A stretch of 64,000 bases of DNA from Alitabrizicola rongguiensis (lineage in GTDB: Bacteria > Pseudomonadota > Alphaproteobacteria > Rhodobacterales > Rhodobacteraceae). Below are positions 52,575-63,384 of the stretch, piece after piece; position 1 is the first letter of the stretch, and every line of letters begins with the position of its first letter. Both the position numbers and the translations under genes were made by a program. The stretch lies in assembly GCF_021491355.1 (NCBI RefSeq), contig NZ_JAKENF010000003.1:865117-929116 (forward strand). The letters are read 5' to 3'. The notes under the pieces were generated by a model. That model ran no database searches. It was not told the origin of the DNA and saw nothing but the letters and a program-made list of their open reading frames with translations.

Positions 52575-53297
52575 TCAGAACCTTGCGAATTCCTGCGGAA
52601 AGGCCTGCTTCAGCAGGATCAGCCCGGTCTTCCGCAAGGCATCTGACGGCGGGTGATCCATGTTGATCGTATCCCAGTACCAAAGGCCCTGGACCATGTA
52701 GTTCATGCCTTCAGCCAAGGTATCGACATCGATGCCGAGATGGCCGCCGGCGCGTGCAAGGTCGGCCAGCATGCCGCGCACCTCTTCAAGATAGGCATGG
52801 TCAGAGGGCCCGCTGATCAGGCTGTCGAGCTGCATGGTCTGGCGGTCGCTAGCGAAGATCACCCAAGCCGCAACCCAATCCGGATGCTGGATCATGAAGG
52901 TGCGGGCGCAATCCAGCGTCGCCACAAGCCGCTCGGGCGTGGTCAGGCCCGGTTGCCTCACATGCGCCTCCCAGTGCTTCGTGAACTGGTCATTGAGGAA
53001 TTCCAGCACCGCGCGAAACAGCTGCTCCTTGTTGCCGAAATGGAAGACGACCAGCGCGTTCGACGAGCCGACGCGCTTGGCGATCCGCTGCATCGTCACG
53101 CCGGGCAGTCCTTCTTCGGCAATCACCGCGATGGTCGCCTCGATGATGCGCTGGACGCTCGCCTGTCCGCGCAAATGCCGCCGGTCAGCCCGCCCTTCGC
53201 GGGTCAGCGGAGCAGAGATCTCCTGGTCATTCACGGATGCCGGAACCTGGGACAAAATGCATTTCCTGAAAGTAGGGGTGCGGCGGACTGGCCGCAC
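52575..53297 (-). CDS. TetR-family regulator (BetI-like)
   Basis: A ~220-240-residue regulator with the TetR HTH (IEATIAVIAEEGLPGVTMQR and IAKRVGSSNALVVFHFGNKE). The C-terminal ligand domain runs AWVIFASDRQTMQLDSLI. It is the last gene of the PotABCD-amidase operon (42 bases after the amidase) and probably controls it. The start is unsure: 53297 is the only ATG before the HTH, but a GTG near 53234 (VNDQEISAPL) would remove a weakly supported lead. Confidence 0.85.
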   Translation of the reverse strand: MRPVRRTPTFRKCILSQVPASVNDQEISAPLTREGRADRRHLRGQASVQRIIEATIAVIAEEGLPGVTMQRIAKRVGSSNALVVFHFGNKEQLFRAVLEFLNDQFTKHWEAHVRQPGLTTPERLVATLDCARTFMIQHPDWVAAWVIFASDRQTMQLDSLISGPSDHAYLEEVRGMLADLARAGGHLGIDVDTLAEGMNYMVQGLWYWDTINMDHPPSDALRKTGLILLKQAFPQEFARF

Positions 53298-53337
53298 CCG
53301 ATATCATCCTCGACCGGCCGCGCGTCAACGCGATGTG

Positions 53338-54765
53338 TCACAGCTTCGGTCGATTTGCCGCGTCTTGATACCATGCACCACGCGCTGTCTCATAGGCGAG
53401 ACCCGCGCGGAAGACATCGGCATCGCTGTAGCTGCGCCCGACGATCTGGATGCCGGTCGGCACCCCGTTCGACGCGCGGCCCGAGGGAACCGAAAGCACC
53501 GGGCAGCGGCTGAGCATGTTGAAGGGCGTGGTCATCACCCAGCCAAGCGAGGGGTCCACCACCTTGCCGTTGATCCGGACCGTATCGCGCGAATGGTCGT
53601 GGTCCGCCGGGATCGCCGTCGCCGAGTTGGTTGGGCAGATGAAGACGTCGTATTTCTCCATGATCGGGCCGAAGGTCAGGTACATCTCAGCGATGGTCTC
53701 GAGGCAGCCAAGGAACTGCGCCGAGGTCGACTTGCCGCCCTTCTGCGCAAAGTCGCGGGCATAGGTCGTCATCTCGTCGCCGTGATCCGCCAGCAGACGC
53801 GACAGATAGGCCCCGAAGATATGATCCAGATAGCCCATTCCGGCCTCGAGGATGCCCGGCTGCCAACCGAGATCGACCTCTTCCACCGTCGCCCCGAGCG
53901 AGCGGAACACATCCAGCGCGGCAAGCGTATTGCGGCGCACCTCCTCGTCGACCTCGAAGACATTTAGGTCCATCGACCAGGCGATCTTCCAGCCCTTGAT
54001 CGGCTTGTAGTCCATCGGCAGTCGCAGCTTCGGCCGCAGGGTGGAAATGTCGGTCGGGCTTGGCCCGCACATCACGTTCTGCAGCAGGATCGCGTCCTTG
54101 ACATCCCGCGCCATCGGGCCGGTATGGCAGAAGAAGTCCAGGTTGAACGGAGGATCGTCGGGATTGCGGCCGTAGGGCGGCTTGTAGCCGACCACGCCGC
54201 AGGCGGCGGCAGGAATGCGGATCGAGCCGCCGATATCCGAGCCGGTGCAGATGGCAGAGGTGCCGACCGCCAGCGATGCGCCCGATCCTCCTGAAGAGCC
54301 GCCGCAGGTGAATGCAGGGTTCCACGGATTGCGCGTCACGCCCCACAGCCGGCTCCAGGTGGTGCCGGCGCAGGAAAACTCCGGCGTCGCCGTGCGGGCA
54401 TGGATGATCCCGCCCGCCGCAAGGATCCGCGCGTTGTTGGTGGAGGTTTCTTCCGCGATGTAATCCTTCAGGATCAGGGAACCCGACGAGGTCGGCTTGC
54501 CCTTGATCTCGCTTTCGTCCTTGGCCCCGATCGGCAGGCCTTCCAGCGCGCGGGTGCGGGCGCCACTGGCATATTTGGTCTCGGCCTTGCGGGCGAGGTC
54601 ACGCGCCTCGTCGAAATGGGTGAAGGTAAAGGCGTTGACGGGGTCCTTGACCGTTTCGGCGCGAGCGATGATGGCATCCATCAGGTCGACGGGCGACAGC
54701 TCGCGCGACTTGAACCGCCGCAGCGCCTCATGCGCCGGCAGGTAACACAGATCGAGATCAGACAT
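53338..54765 (-). CDS. Amidase (amidase signature family)
   Basis: A 475-residue amidase with the Ser-cisSer-Lys triad: K82 in LPIGAKDES, the glycine-serine loop GGSSGGSGASLAVG at 155-168 (cis-Ser S157) and the nucleophile S181 in GSDIGGSIRIPA. It hydrolyses amides; the substrate is unknown. It follows a PotD-type binding protein gene on the same strand, so it may act on a compound brought in by that importer, probably an amine conjugate or N-acyl polyamine. Confidence 0.9.
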   Translation of the reverse strand: MSDLDLCYLPAHEALRRFKSRELSPVDLMDAIIARAETVKDPVNAFTFTHFDEARDLARKAETKYASGARTRALEGLPIGAKDESEIKGKPTSSGSLILKDYIAEETSTNNARILAAGGIIHARTATPEFSCAGTTWSRLWGVTRNPWNPAFTCGGSSGGSGASLAVGTSAICTGSDIGGSIRIPAAACGVVGYKPPYGRNPDDPPFNLDFFCHTGPMARDVKDAILLQNVMCGPSPTDISTLRPKLRLPMDYKPIKGWKIAWSMDLNVFEVDEEVRRNTLAALDVFRSLGATVEEVDLGWQPGILEAGMGYLDHIFGAYLSRLLADHGDEMTTYARDFAQKGGKSTSAQFLGCLETIAEMYLTFGPIMEKYDVFICPTNSATAIPADHDHSRDTVRINGKVVDPSLGWVMTTPFNMLSRCPVLSVPSGRASNGVPTGIQIVGRSYSDADVFRAGLAYETARGAWYQDAANRPKL

Positions 54766-54825
54766 TTCGGTCTTCCGGAGTTGTGGGGAAAAGCGGGACC
54801 GGGGTGGCGGTCCCGCAGAAAGGGA

Positions 54826-55860
54826 TCACTTCAGGACGTCGGTCCAGATGCGCGTGTAGAGGTCGTTCACCTCGGGCGGACAGGCCGGGCTGAATTCGCC
54901 TTTGTCCACGAATTCAGGCGGTATGTTGATCTCGGGCGCATTGCGCATGTCTTCGGGCATGAACTGCTCGGAACCCTTGATGCCGTTCGCATAGCGCGCA
55001 TAGGCCGAGATCATCGCGGCATTCTCGGGATCCATGATGAAGTTCTGGAAGAGCTTTGCGTTCTCGACATTCGGGGCCGACTTCAGGATGGCAACATTGT
55101 CCATCCAGATCGGGTAACCTTCCTTCGGATAGCCGTAGACGAAGCGGGGCGCCTCGAGCCGAACCCGCATGGCGGCGCCGCTCCACGAGAGACCGGCCGC
55201 ATAGTCGCCGCCGGTGTATTTCTCGATGCTCGCATAATCCATCGCGACCCATTTCGGCTTCGCCGCGACCAGCTTTTCATGGACGCGCTTCAAAACCTCC
55301 ATGTCGGCGGTGCAGTCCTGACCGCCTTCCGCCCGGATCGCCAATGCCATGACATCGCCCATCTCGGGCACGACATTGACCTTGCCTGCGAGTTCGGGCG
55401 GCGGATCAAGGAAGATGGTCGAGGTGTTCGGATCGCCCTTGTAGAGATCCGTGTCGACGATGACGCCGGTCGTTCCCCACTGCCACGGCACAGTATAGTG
55501 GCGACCAGGATCGAAGGACACATCGACCCACCGTGGGTCCATGTTCTTGAAGTTCTCCATCTGGTCCGGGCGGCTTTCCAGAAGCAGACCTTCCGCGATC
55601 CACACCGGCACGAAGGTCGAACTGGGCACGACGATGTCGAAGTTGTTGCCGCCCTGCCGGGCTTTGGCCAGCGCCGTATCGTTCGAGTCGAAGTCGGTGA
55701 TCGTCACCTTGACGTCGTAGGTCTCCTCGAACTTCTTGATGAGCTCGGGGCTCGTGTATTCGCCCCAGTTGAAGATGTTCAGTTCCCCCGCGGCAAACGC
55801 GCTGCTACCGGCCAGAATTGCGAGGCCGGACAGCGTCGGGGCAAGGATAGGCAGGCGCAT
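54826..55860 (-). CDS. PotD-type (spermidine/putrescine) ABC substrate-binding protein
   Basis: A 344-residue exported binding protein with signal peptide (MRLPILAPTLSGLAILAGSS, cleaved after AFA) and LNIFNWGEYTSPELIKKFEE, the classic PotD/PotF opening, then GGNNFDIVVPSSTFVPVWIA. The polyamine-binding acidic residues fall in the right places by pattern, but the ligand may be another cationic amine. It precedes the amidase gene by 60 bases and follows the permease genes. Confidence 0.9.
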   Translation of the reverse strand: MRLPILAPTLSGLAILAGSSAFAAGELNIFNWGEYTSPELIKKFEETYDVKVTITDFDSNDTALAKARQGGNNFDIVVPSSTFVPVWIAEGLLLESRPDQMENFKNMDPRWVDVSFDPGRHYTVPWQWGTTGVIVDTDLYKGDPNTSTIFLDPPPELAGKVNVVPEMGDVMALAIRAEGGQDCTADMEVLKRVHEKLVAAKPKWVAMDYASIEKYTGGDYAAGLSWSGAAMRVRLEAPRFVYGYPKEGYPIWMDNVAILKSAPNVENAKLFQNFIMDPENAAMISAYARYANGIKGSEQFMPEDMRNAPEINIPPEFVDKGEFSPACPPEVNDLYTRIWTDVLK

Positions 55861-55881
55861 GGGAATCTCCTGTGCGGTTGA

Positions 55882-56682
55882 TCAGGTCTTTTTGCGGCTG
55901 AGAAGGAAGAAGAGGCTGACGACGATGACCGACACAGCCAGGAACAGCGTCGAGATCGCGTTCATCTCGGGCGTCACGTTGCGGCGCAACTGGCCGAGCA
56001 TGTAGGTGGGCAATGTCTCCTGCCCCGCCGATTTGATGAATTCGGTGATGACCACATCGTCCAGCGACACGACGAAGGCGAGCATGAAACCCGCAAGGAT
56101 GCCCGGCCAGAGAAGCGGAAGCGTGATGCGGCGGAATACCGACCAAGGCCGGGCGTAAAGATCGGCCGCCGCGGTTTCCAGCGACAGGTCCATGGTCTCG
56201 AGCCGGGCGCGGATCGGCAGGAAGGCGAATGGAATGCAGAAGGCGGTATGGGCGGCGATGATGTAGCCAAGCCCGGTATAGCCGGTCCACACCTTGACCC
56301 GCGAGAACACGACCAGCAGGGCCACAGCAGTCACGATCTCGGGCACCATCAGCGGCTGGTTGATGAAGGCCACCTTCAGCGCCATGCCGCGATAGGGCGC
56401 GGTCCGCGTGGTGGCAAGCGCCGCCATGGTCGCGGCGACGGTGGCAAAGAAGGCGGCGATGGGCGCGATGGTCAGCGACCGCAGCAGCGCCTCGATGATC
56501 TGGTCATTCGCCAGCGCCGTGCGGAACCATCGCAGGGAAAACCCGTCCAGCTGGCCGACCGTGCTGCCCGCATTGAAGGCAAAGACGACCATCGTCGCCA
56601 TCGGCAGGTAGAGCAGGAAGAAGCACATCAACGCGATGAAGGTGAAGCCGCGCTGGTGACGAACAGAGTGCGGCCTAGCCAT
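55882..56682 (-). CDS. PotC-type ABC permease
   Basis: A 266-residue permease with six helices and the EAA-like loop ETAAADLYARPWSVFRRITL near residue 180. The start at 56682 is taken because it overlaps the preceding permease by eight bases and the family starts there; an ATG at 56715 would be far inside the upstream gene. It pairs with the PotB-type permease. Confidence 0.9.
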   Translation of the reverse strand: MARPHSVRHQRGFTFIALMCFFLLYLPMATMVVFAFNAGSTVGQLDGFSLRWFRTALANDQIIEALLRSLTIAPIAAFFATVAATMAALATTRTAPYRGMALKVAFINQPLMVPEIVTAVALLVVFSRVKVWTGYTGLGYIIAAHTAFCIPFAFLPIRARLETMDLSLETAAADLYARPWSVFRRITLPLLWPGILAGFMLAFVVSLDDVVITEFIKSAGQETLPTYMLGQLRRNVTPEMNAISTLFLAVSVIVVSLFFLLSRKKT

Positions 56683-57598
56683 GGCTGCGTCCCTCCTTCG
56701 AGGCGGCGCGGACATAGACCAGCAGCGCCAGCATCACCACGCCGGTCAGCGTCAGCGACAGCGCTGCGCCAAGTGGCCAGTTGCGCCCTTGCCCGAACTG
56801 CAACTCGATCAGGTTGCCGAGCATCAGGTTCTTGCCGCCCCCCAGTAGACGGGGCGTGACATAGGCACCGAGTGCCGGGATGAAGACGAGGATGCAGCCG
56901 GCGATGATCGCCGGACGAGTCATTGGAATGATGATCCGCCACAGCACATTGCGATTGTTGGCGTAAAGGTCCGACGCGGCCTCGGCAAAGCGGAAGTCGA
57001 ATTTTTCCAGGCTCGCATAGATCGGCAGGACCATCAGCGGCAGATAGACATAGGCCATGCCAAGGAAGATCCCGAGATCGGTGAACATGATCTTCAGGGG
57101 TTCGCGGATCAGCCCGCTCCACATCAGCACTGTGTTGAGCACGCCTTCGTTGCGGAACACCTCCTGGATGGCGAAGGTGCGGATCAGAAGGTTCGTCCAG
57201 AACGGAATGGTGATGAGAAACAGCCAGAAGTCGCGCTGGCTCGGTGGTCGGATCGCAATGAAGTAGGCGGTTGGAAAGCCGATCAGGAGTGTCACGACCG
57301 TAGTTATCAGCGCGAGCTTCACCGACCGCCACAGGATGCTGACATGAGCCTGCGCGATGCCGATGCTGTCGTCGAACAGCCCCCGCTCGAAGAAGACGCT
57401 GAACCAGCCGTCAAGCGAGAACTGCCAGTATTTGACATCGCCGTAGTCGCCCTTGGCCATGAAGGAATAAAGGACGATCACCGCCAGAGGCGCGATCGCG
57501 AAGAGGAACACGACCGCAAGCGCCGGGGCCGACAGCCACCAGCGGGTCCTGACTGATCTGCGGGCCATTTCCTCGGCAATTTCCTGGGCCTGGCTCAT
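56675..57598 (-). CDS. PotB-type ABC permease
   Basis: A 307-residue permease. The cytoplasmic lead RRSVRTRWWLSAPALAVVFL is followed by helices and the EAA loop FRFAEAASDLYANNRNVLWR near residue 195. The ATG at 57598 lies two bases after the potA stop (57601-57603), giving a close gene pair; a TTG two codons earlier is an alternative. Same operon as potA and potC. Confidence 0.9.
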   Translation of the reverse strand: MSQAQEIAEEMARRSVRTRWWLSAPALAVVFLFAIAPLAVIVLYSFMAKGDYGDVKYWQFSLDGWFSVFFERGLFDDSIGIAQAHVSILWRSVKLALITTVVTLLIGFPTAYFIAIRPPSQRDFWLFLITIPFWTNLLIRTFAIQEVFRNEGVLNTVLMWSGLIREPLKIMFTDLGIFLGMAYVYLPLMVLPIYASLEKFDFRFAEAASDLYANNRNVLWRIIIPMTRPAIIAGCILVFIPALGAYVTPRLLGGGKNLMLGNLIELQFGQGRNWPLGAALSLTLTGVVMLALLVYVRAASKEGRSHG

Positions 57599-57600
57599 GG

Positions 57601-58683
57601 TCAATCCTTCAGCACACGGGCCGCGCCCGGCTTGAAGGCGATTGCCACCTCTGCCCCCGGCTGCAAATCCGCCGTTCCTCGGGGGCTGTTCTGCTGGCGC
57701 AGGACGAATTCGGACTGGTCGGCGAGCCGGACATGCAGATGCGTGTCGGTTCCGAAATACACCACCTGCTCCAGCCGCCCGCGCAGGTCGGCCTGTTCGG
57801 TGGGCCCGCGCAGTTCGGCATGTTCCGGGCGTACGATCACCGTCGCGCGTCCCACCGGCGTCGCGCCTTCGGGCAGGCCTGCGACCACCTCGCCTCCTGC
57901 GGCAAGCCGGACGCGCGCCGTACGGCCGTCGATGCCTATCACCTGCCCGGCAAGGAAGTTCACCTCACCAATGAAATCCGCCACGAACCGCTCTTGGGGA
58001 TTGTCGTAGATGTCGCGCGGGTTGCCGACCTGCAGGATGCGCCCACCGGACATGACCGCGATCCGGTCCGACATGGTCAGAGCCTCTTCCTGGTCATGGG
58101 TGACGAAGATGAAGGTTATGCCCGTTTCGGTCTGGAGCCGCTTCAACTCACCCTGCATCTCCTTGCGCAACTTGTAGTCCAGTGCCGAGAGCGGCTCGTC
58201 GAGCAGAAGCACGCGCGGCTGCGGCGCCAGGGCCCTGGCCAGAGCCACGCGCTGCTGCTGCCCGCCCGAGAGCTGCGACGTACGGCGCGACCGCAGCGTC
58301 TCCATCCGCACGAGCGCCAGCATCTGGTCGACCCGGGCCGCGATCTCGGACCGGGGCTTGCCCTGCATCTCCAGCCCGAAGCCGATGTTCTGCGCCACGG
58401 TCATGTGTGGAAACAGGGCGTAGTTCTGGAAAACGGTATTCACCGGCCGGGCGAAGGGCGGCATGCCCGCGATATCTTTCCCATGAAGGCAAATTTCGCC
58501 CGAGGTCGGATAGTCGAACCCCGCGATAAGGCGCAGAAGCGTGGTCTTGCCGCAGCCCGACGGCCCAAGCAGCGTAAAGAACTCGTTCTCCTTGATCCTG
58601 ACCGAAACACCGTCAAGCGCCCTGGCATCGCCAAAGCTCTTGACGACATCCCGAACCTCGATTGCCGGTAAAGCCGAAAACAT
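57601..58683 (-). CDS. PotA-type ABC ATPase
   Basis: A 360-residue ATPase: Walker [10 protein letters not shown], the [19 protein letters not shown] signature, Walker [13 protein letters not shown] and His switch [16 protein letters not shown], followed by a C-terminal TOBE domain (~280-360). This is the PotA/CysA-like group. First gene of the operon potA-potB-potC-potD-amidase-tetR; a promoter candidate lies 65 bases upstream. Confidence 0.93.
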   Translation of the reverse strand: MFSALPAIEVRDVVKSFGDARALDGVSVRIKENEFFTLLGPSGCGKTTLLRLIAGFDYPTSGEICLHGKDIAGMPPFARPVNTVFQNYALFPHMTVAQNIGFGLEMQGKPRSEIAARVDQMLALVRMETLRSRRTSQLSGGQQQRVALARALAPQPRVLLLDEPLSALDYKLRKEMQGELKRLQTETGITFIFVTHDQEEALTMSDRIAVMSGGRILQVGNPRDIYDNPQERFVADFIGEVNFLAGQVIGIDGRTARVRLAAGGEVVAGLPEGATPVGRATVIVRPEHAELRGPTEQADLRGRLEQVVYFGTDTHLHVRLADQSEFVLRQQNSPRGTADLQPGAEVAIAFKPGAARVLKD

Positions 58684-58747
58684 CCAGTCACCCTTCCCTG
58701 TCGCGTCTGCCGTCTTGTCGCGGCTGGATTCGCTTGAGTGATCCGGG

Positions 58748-58775
58748 ACGATAAACTAACTAAACATGCAGTCAA
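58748..58775 (-). promoter_or_regulatory. Promoter candidate for the PotABCD-amidase operon
   Basis: On the minus strand TTGACT (58770-58775) and TATCGT (58748-58753) are separated by 16 bases of AT-rich sequence, just before the potA start at 58683. This is the most AT-rich part of the 433-base gap 58684-59116. A TetR operator may overlap it but no clear dyad is visible. Confidence 0.4.
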
Positions 58776-58869
58776 TTATATTTCCCGTCGGTGATCCGTA
58801 GCCGGCCCTGAGGTCTGCCCCCGGAAAAGTCGTCTTCACAACCAAGCTGGAAGCCATCGGATACGCGGG

Positions 58870-58998
58870 ACGGCCTTTGCGGCCTTGGATGCAAAGAAAG
58901 AGCTGGAGAAAAACTTCCGGAGCGCTCTCGCGGTGGCATCCAAGCAGAAGGCCTCACCATTGCTTCAGCGCGCCGGGCAGAGTCCGGCATCGATCTGA
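58870..58998 (+). pseudogene. Possible coding remnant in the gap before the exporter
   Basis: This frame reads FAALDAKKELEKNFRSALAV then SKQKASPLLQRAGQSPAS and a stop, with the composition and amphipathic spacing of a helical (TPR-like) protein end, resembling tails of adenylate-cyclase-type regulators. The frame is broken just upstream near 58868. There is no start or ribosome site, so it is at best a relic. The rest of the gap 58684-59116 shows the promoter candidate only. Confidence 0.25.
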
Positions 58999-59116
58999 TC
59001 TGACTGTGACCTGCCCTCTCTAATGCCCGAAACCATGCTGAGACTGGCTTCGCTTCGTCCTCATGCCGCGGCCGAGTCCAGGTTAACGCATCGAAGCTGG
59101 CAGTTCCCGTCCTGGC

Positions 59117-60304
59117 TCATCGAGCGGGCCTCTGTTCGACGGCCTTGCCGTCGGCGATCTGGTCACTTGGATGCAGCACAACCTCGTCACCTGCCTGCAG
59201 GCCAGAGAGCACCCGCGCGAACTCTTCGCTGCGATCTCCAAGCGTGATGGTCTGCAAGCGCGCGCGGCGGTCGCGAACGACATAGGTCGCCCAATCGGAC
59301 CCGTCCCGGAAGAGTGCCCCGACGGGAATCGAAAGGACGTCCTCGCCCTTCCAGAGAGTGATACGCGCAATGACACGGAAACCATGGCCGAGCGCCTGCC
59401 AGTCCTTCGGATCTCCGCCGAGTTTCAGGATCACCTCTACCCTCTGCTCGTCGATGCCGAGCGCGGAGACCTTGGTGGTGGCAGACGGCTCGATCCGCTC
59501 GACGACAGCAGAAACCGGCGGTCCTCCCCAGCCGGTGATGCGGGCTTCCGATCCCTCGTGCACGCGGACCGCATCCCGTGACAGCAGGTCGACGGCAATT
59601 TCCAGGTTCTGCGGATCGCCGACCTCGAGCAGCGGAGTGCCGGGCTGGACGATCTGTTCGTTCTCGGTCAGCACCCGAAGTACGCGACCTGAAACCGGGG
59701 CCGTGAGTTCGACACAGCAGGTTTCGGCATGGATGGCGACGCCCATGCCAATGACCGCCTCGGCGCTTTCCAGTTCGCGCTGGCGCACGGCAATGTTTGC
59801 CCGGGCACTGTCCAGCGCGGCCTGAGCACTCTTCTGTTCAAGGATCGCATTCTCCAGAAGCCGCTCGGAAATCGCGGACCTCTCATAGAGCGCGCGCGCC
59901 CGGTTGGCCTCCGATGACTTGAATTCCAGCGACGTCTCGGCAAGCGCCACCTGGGCGCGGGCAAGGTCGACCGCCGATTGGGCCGCAGCCATCATCGCTT
60001 CCCCGACGGCCTGCGCCCTCATATCGAGCAGCGCCGGTGCTCCTGGGCCAATCACGGCGACGACGGTTTCCTGGGCCACGACTGGATCACCGGCATGCAG
60101 CCCGATCCGCCGAAGCTTGCCCCCCGTCGTGGCTGAAACGGTGAACACATCGCGGATGCGTGCCTCACCCTCTTCCTCGACCGCGACCTCGATGGTGCGG
60201 GTTTCGACCCGGCCAAGTTCGACCTCGACCGGGCGCGGCAGAAAGGCCCACACGGCGAGCCCGACCACAGCGATGGCAACGAGCGAAAGAAGAACGCGGC
60301 GCAT
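59117..60304 (-). CDS. HlyD/MacA-like periplasmic adaptor of an ABC exporter
   Basis: A 395-residue adaptor with an N-terminal anchor helix (MRRVLLSLVAIAVVGLAVWA), a barrel-sandwich opening VEVELGRVETRTIEVAVEEE, a coiled-coil hairpin (residues ~100-190, with AQSAVDLARAQVALAETSLE) and ending with VLSGLQAGDEVVLHPSDQIA. The family exports peptides, lipids or drugs together with a MacB-like permease. It lies four bases after the permease gene, last in the operon. Confidence 0.9.
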   Translation of the reverse strand: MRRVLLSLVAIAVVGLAVWAFLPRPVEVELGRVETRTIEVAVEEEGEARIRDVFTVSATTGGKLRRIGLHAGDPVVAQETVVAVIGPGAPALLDMRAQAVGEAMMAAAQSAVDLARAQVALAETSLEFKSSEANRARALYERSAISERLLENAILEQKSAQAALDSARANIAVRQRELESAEAVIGMGVAIHAETCCVELTAPVSGRVLRVLTENEQIVQPGTPLLEVGDPQNLEIAVDLLSRDAVRVHEGSEARITGWGGPPVSAVVERIEPSATTKVSALGIDEQRVEVILKLGGDPKDWQALGHGFRVIARITLWKGEDVLSIPVGALFRDGSDWATYVVRDRRARLQTITLGDRSEEFARVLSGLQAGDEVVLHPSDQIADGKAVEQRPAR

Positions 60305-60307
60305 GGG

Positions 60308-62674
60308 TCATTCCCTCGTCTTCAGGACCTCGACCATGTCGAGGCGGTTGATCCGCCCGCGGATCGCCCAGGCGGAAACCAGGGCTGCGGCAATCACGAC
60401 CAGACTGGCCGTCGCAAAGACGTCCCGCCCGATCACATACGGCACACGGTACAAGTCGGACGAGAAGGCGGCCACCATGCCCAGGCCGATAAGGTAGCCA
60501 ATCAGCCAGCCGAGCGGCTGCGCCAGCACAACGACGGCAGCAAGCTCGGCTAGCAGGATGCCCGACACCTCGCCCCGCGTGAAGCCGAGAACCCTGAGGC
60601 TGGCCAGTTCTCGCCCCTGCTCCGAAAGGGCGATGCGCGAGAAGTTGTAGACGACACCGATAGCGATGATGGTGGCGAGCGCGACATAGACAGTGGTCAT
60701 GATCGTGATGTTCTCGGCCAGAGTCTGCTTGAACCGCGCGACGGTAAGGGCGGTGACGGTCACGAAACCGGTCTTTGGCGTGTCCTTGGCGGCGGCAAAG
60801 AAGCGGTCCCGGGCCGCGCCGTCGATCATGAGGCTTACCCCCGAAATCAGAGAATCCTCGCCCATGGCCCGGTTGAGTGCCCCAAGCTCCATAGCGGCGC
60901 CGAGACCAACGTAGCCGATGGAAAGGCCGCTGACCGGCACAGTCACCGTGTTGCGGGCACCTTCGAGAAACTCGATGGTGACAAGGTCGCCCGGACCGGC
61001 ATCCAGAGCTTCTGCGAGAGCTTCCGAAAGGATCACGCCCGCCTCGGGCAGCGTCATGGGACGCAGATCGGGGGCAAGCACACGTGAAAGCGTCGGCACC
61101 TCTGGCTTGCCGACGATGGAAAGCCTGCGCCAGAGATTGCGGTGGCTGATCCTCGCGAAGACAGAGCGGAATGGCTCGGCTGCAATCACTCCGGGCATCT
61201 GGCGAACCACTTGGATTGCGCGCGCGGGTTGCGCCTCGCCAAAGGCCACCAGGGCATCGTGCCGTTCCGTGCGGTAGAACGAAACGTCGATCATCCGTGT
61301 GATCGATCCGAAAGACCACAGCGACGCCACCAGGATTGCAACGGCCATGCCAACGCCAAGTATTCCCGACAGCGTCCGCAAAGGCCAGCGGAAGAGGTGT
61401 CGCGCGACCATCAGATCGGTCTGGCGGACCGGGAACAGACGACCAGCGAAGCCCATCCCGGCCCGATAGTCGGCCGGCGCCGGAGGTGACATGGCCACTG
61501 CAGGCGGCAGGGCGACCACGGCGCGAACGGCCTGAAGCGCGCCAGCCACTGCCGCAGCCAGAGTCACGAGAGCGGCCAAGCCGTAGATCTGCGGGTCCCG
61601 CGTGAAGACCAGAAAGGGAAAGGAGAAGAAGCGGGCATAAAGTTGCGCAAGGCCTGTCCCAAGCCAGGCACCGGCGACAAAACCGATCAGGATTCCTATA
61701 GCAGCAAGGACCAGGACGAATTCCACATAATGCATCGCCACCGCACGCGATGAGTAGCCGATCGCCTTCAGCAGTCCGATCTGCTCGCGCTCAAGCGTGA
61801 TGAGCCGCGACAGTGTCATGTTCACCAGCATCGCCGCCACCATGAGGAAGATCGGAGGCAGCACCTTCGACATGGCGCTGAGTTGTCTCAGTTCCGCATC
61901 GAGAAAGGCGTGGGATGTCTGGTCCTCGCGGGCATTGGCGCCGACGCCCCCATATCGCGCAGTCAGCCTGTCGAGGTCTGCGATCACCCGATCCGTATCA
62001 GCGCCGGGTGCAAGTTTAAGGACAACGTTCGAGAAGGCGCCTTCTAGGTCATAGGCCGCCTCCAGCACAGAGCGGGGAAGCCACACGATGCCATAGCGGC
62101 GCGGGTCGGGCATCATTTCCCCCGGCCCGAGCGCATAGATGAATTCTGGCGACAGGGCGATGCCGGTCACGACCAGTTCGCGCTTCTGCCCGTTCATGAG
62201 GACCGTGAACGGCGCGCCCGGACGCAGCCGGTGCGCCGTGGCAAACCCTTCGGACACCACCGCCTCGTGAGCGGATTGAGGGTCGGGCATGCGGCCCTGA
62301 CGAAGATGCAACTGGTTGAGGCCGCCTCCTTCGCTCTCCGGGACCGTGACCAGTTGAACGGTGCCGGGCTCGACCATGTCCGGCAGGTCAAGCAGGCCAA
62401 GTTTCACTATTCGCGCCTCGGCGGACAGAACGCCGTCGATCGACCGGATCTCGGACATCAGTGCGCGCGGTGCGCGGGTCAGGTCGGCAAAGACATCGCC
62501 GAACCGGTAGGTGTCGTAATAGCGCGCACGGGTCTCGTAGAGCGAGGAATAGGCACCGTTGCCAAGGATCAGTGTCGCCACCCCAGCCGCCAGGACCAGC
62601 GCGATAGCCAACACCTGCGGCCAGAGACGACGCAGGTCGCGCAGGACCTTGCGATGCAGCGGCGCGATCACCAT
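60308..62674 (-). CDS. MacB/FtsX-type ABC exporter permease
   Basis: A 788-residue permease with two FtsX-type modules: an N-terminal cytoplasmic helix (residues 1-45), a periplasmic domain, helices around 265-370, a second periplasmic region and final helices. This is the duplicated DevC-like/MacB-like form. It starts inside the ATPase stop region (overlap of seven bases) and precedes the adaptor. The substrate is unknown. Confidence 0.9.
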   Translation of the reverse strand: MVIAPLHRKVLRDLRRLWPQVLAIALVLAAGVATLILGNGAYSSLYETRARYYDTYRFGDVFADLTRAPRALMSEIRSIDGVLSAEARIVKLGLLDLPDMVEPGTVQLVTVPESEGGGLNQLHLRQGRMPDPQSAHEAVVSEGFATAHRLRPGAPFTVLMNGQKRELVVTGIALSPEFIYALGPGEMMPDPRRYGIVWLPRSVLEAAYDLEGAFSNVVLKLAPGADTDRVIADLDRLTARYGGVGANAREDQTSHAFLDAELRQLSAMSKVLPPIFLMVAAMLVNMTLSRLITLEREQIGLLKAIGYSSRAVAMHYVEFVLVLAAIGILIGFVAGAWLGTGLAQLYARFFSFPFLVFTRDPQIYGLAALVTLAAAVAGALQAVRAVVALPPAVAMSPPAPADYRAGMGFAGRLFPVRQTDLMVARHLFRWPLRTLSGILGVGMAVAILVASLWSFGSITRMIDVSFYRTERHDALVAFGEAQPARAIQVVRQMPGVIAAEPFRSVFARISHRNLWRRLSIVGKPEVPTLSRVLAPDLRPMTLPEAGVILSEALAEALDAGPGDLVTIEFLEGARNTVTVPVSGLSIGYVGLGAAMELGALNRAMGEDSLISGVSLMIDGAARDRFFAAAKDTPKTGFVTVTALTVARFKQTLAENITIMTTVYVALATIIAIGVVYNFSRIALSEQGRELASLRVLGFTRGEVSGILLAELAAVVVLAQPLGWLIGYLIGLGMVAAFSSDLYRVPYVIGRDVFATASLVVIAAALVSAWAIRGRINRLDMVEVLKTRE

Positions 62675-63384
62675 GAAACCTCCGACGGGCTTTTCCTGGC
62701 GGAATTCACGATCTCCTCGACGATCCGTCCGTCGGCGAAGCGCAATATCCTGTCGGCGATGTCGCGGATGGCGGCGTTGTGGGTGATCACCAGCGTTGTC
62801 GCACCGACCGTTCGGTTGACCTGCACTAGCGCTTCCAGCACGCGGATGCCGGTGACGGAGTCAAGCGCCCCTGTCGGTTCATCACATAGGAGTACCTCGG
62901 GATTCTTGGCGATGGCGCGCGCGATCGCCACGCGTTGCTGTTCACCGCCGGACATCTGCGCAGGGAAATGGTCCTGCCGGTCGGAAAGCCCAACCAGGGC
63001 AAGCGCCTCGTCGGCAGGCATGGGATGGCGCGCGATCTCGGTCACGAGCATCACGTTCTCTCGCGCCGTGAGGCTGGGGACGAGGTTGTAGAACTGGAAG
63101 ACGAAGCCAACGTGATCGCGCCGGTATTGCGTAAGCCCCCGTTCGTCGAGCGCCGTCAACTGATGGTCCTGAAACCATGCCTCGCCGGAAGATGCCCGAT
63201 CCAGCCCGCCGATGATGTTGAGAAACGTCGACTTGCCCGATCCCGACGGGCCCAGGATCACGATGAACTCGCCCTGGTTCGCCTGGAAATCCACGCCACG
63301 CAGGGCATGCACCTCCTGCTCGCCGCTGCGATAGACCTTGGTCAGGCCTCTGGTCCGAAAGACGGGGCCTGCTTCCGCGTTCAT
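62668..63384 (-). CDS. LolD/MacB-like ABC exporter ATPase
   Basis: A 238-residue ATPase with Walker [10 protein letters not shown], the [19 protein letters not shown] signature and Walker [12 protein letters not shown], the form that pairs with FtsX-type permeases. The start at 63384 is chosen because GGGAGGAG stands eight bases before it; an ATG ten codons upstream has none, and the longer frame to 63606 is not family-like. First gene of the exporter operon. Confidence 0.9.
   Translation of the reverse strand: MNAEAGPVFRTRGLTKVYRSGEQEVHALRGVDFQANQGEFIVILGPSGSGKSTFLNIIGGLDRASSGEAWFQDHQLTALDERGLTQYRRDHVGFVFQFYNLVPSLTARENVMLVTEIARHPMPADEALALVGLSDRQDHFPAQMSGGEQQRVAIARAIAKNPEVLLCDEPTGALDSVTGIRVLEALVQVNRTVGATTLVITHNAAIRDIADRILRFADGRIVEEIVNSARKSPSEVSW

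Noticed and set aside
58772..58990. A 72-residue minus-strand frame before the exporter operon
   Set aside because: No ribosome site and no family pattern; the opposite strand has a more protein-like remnant.
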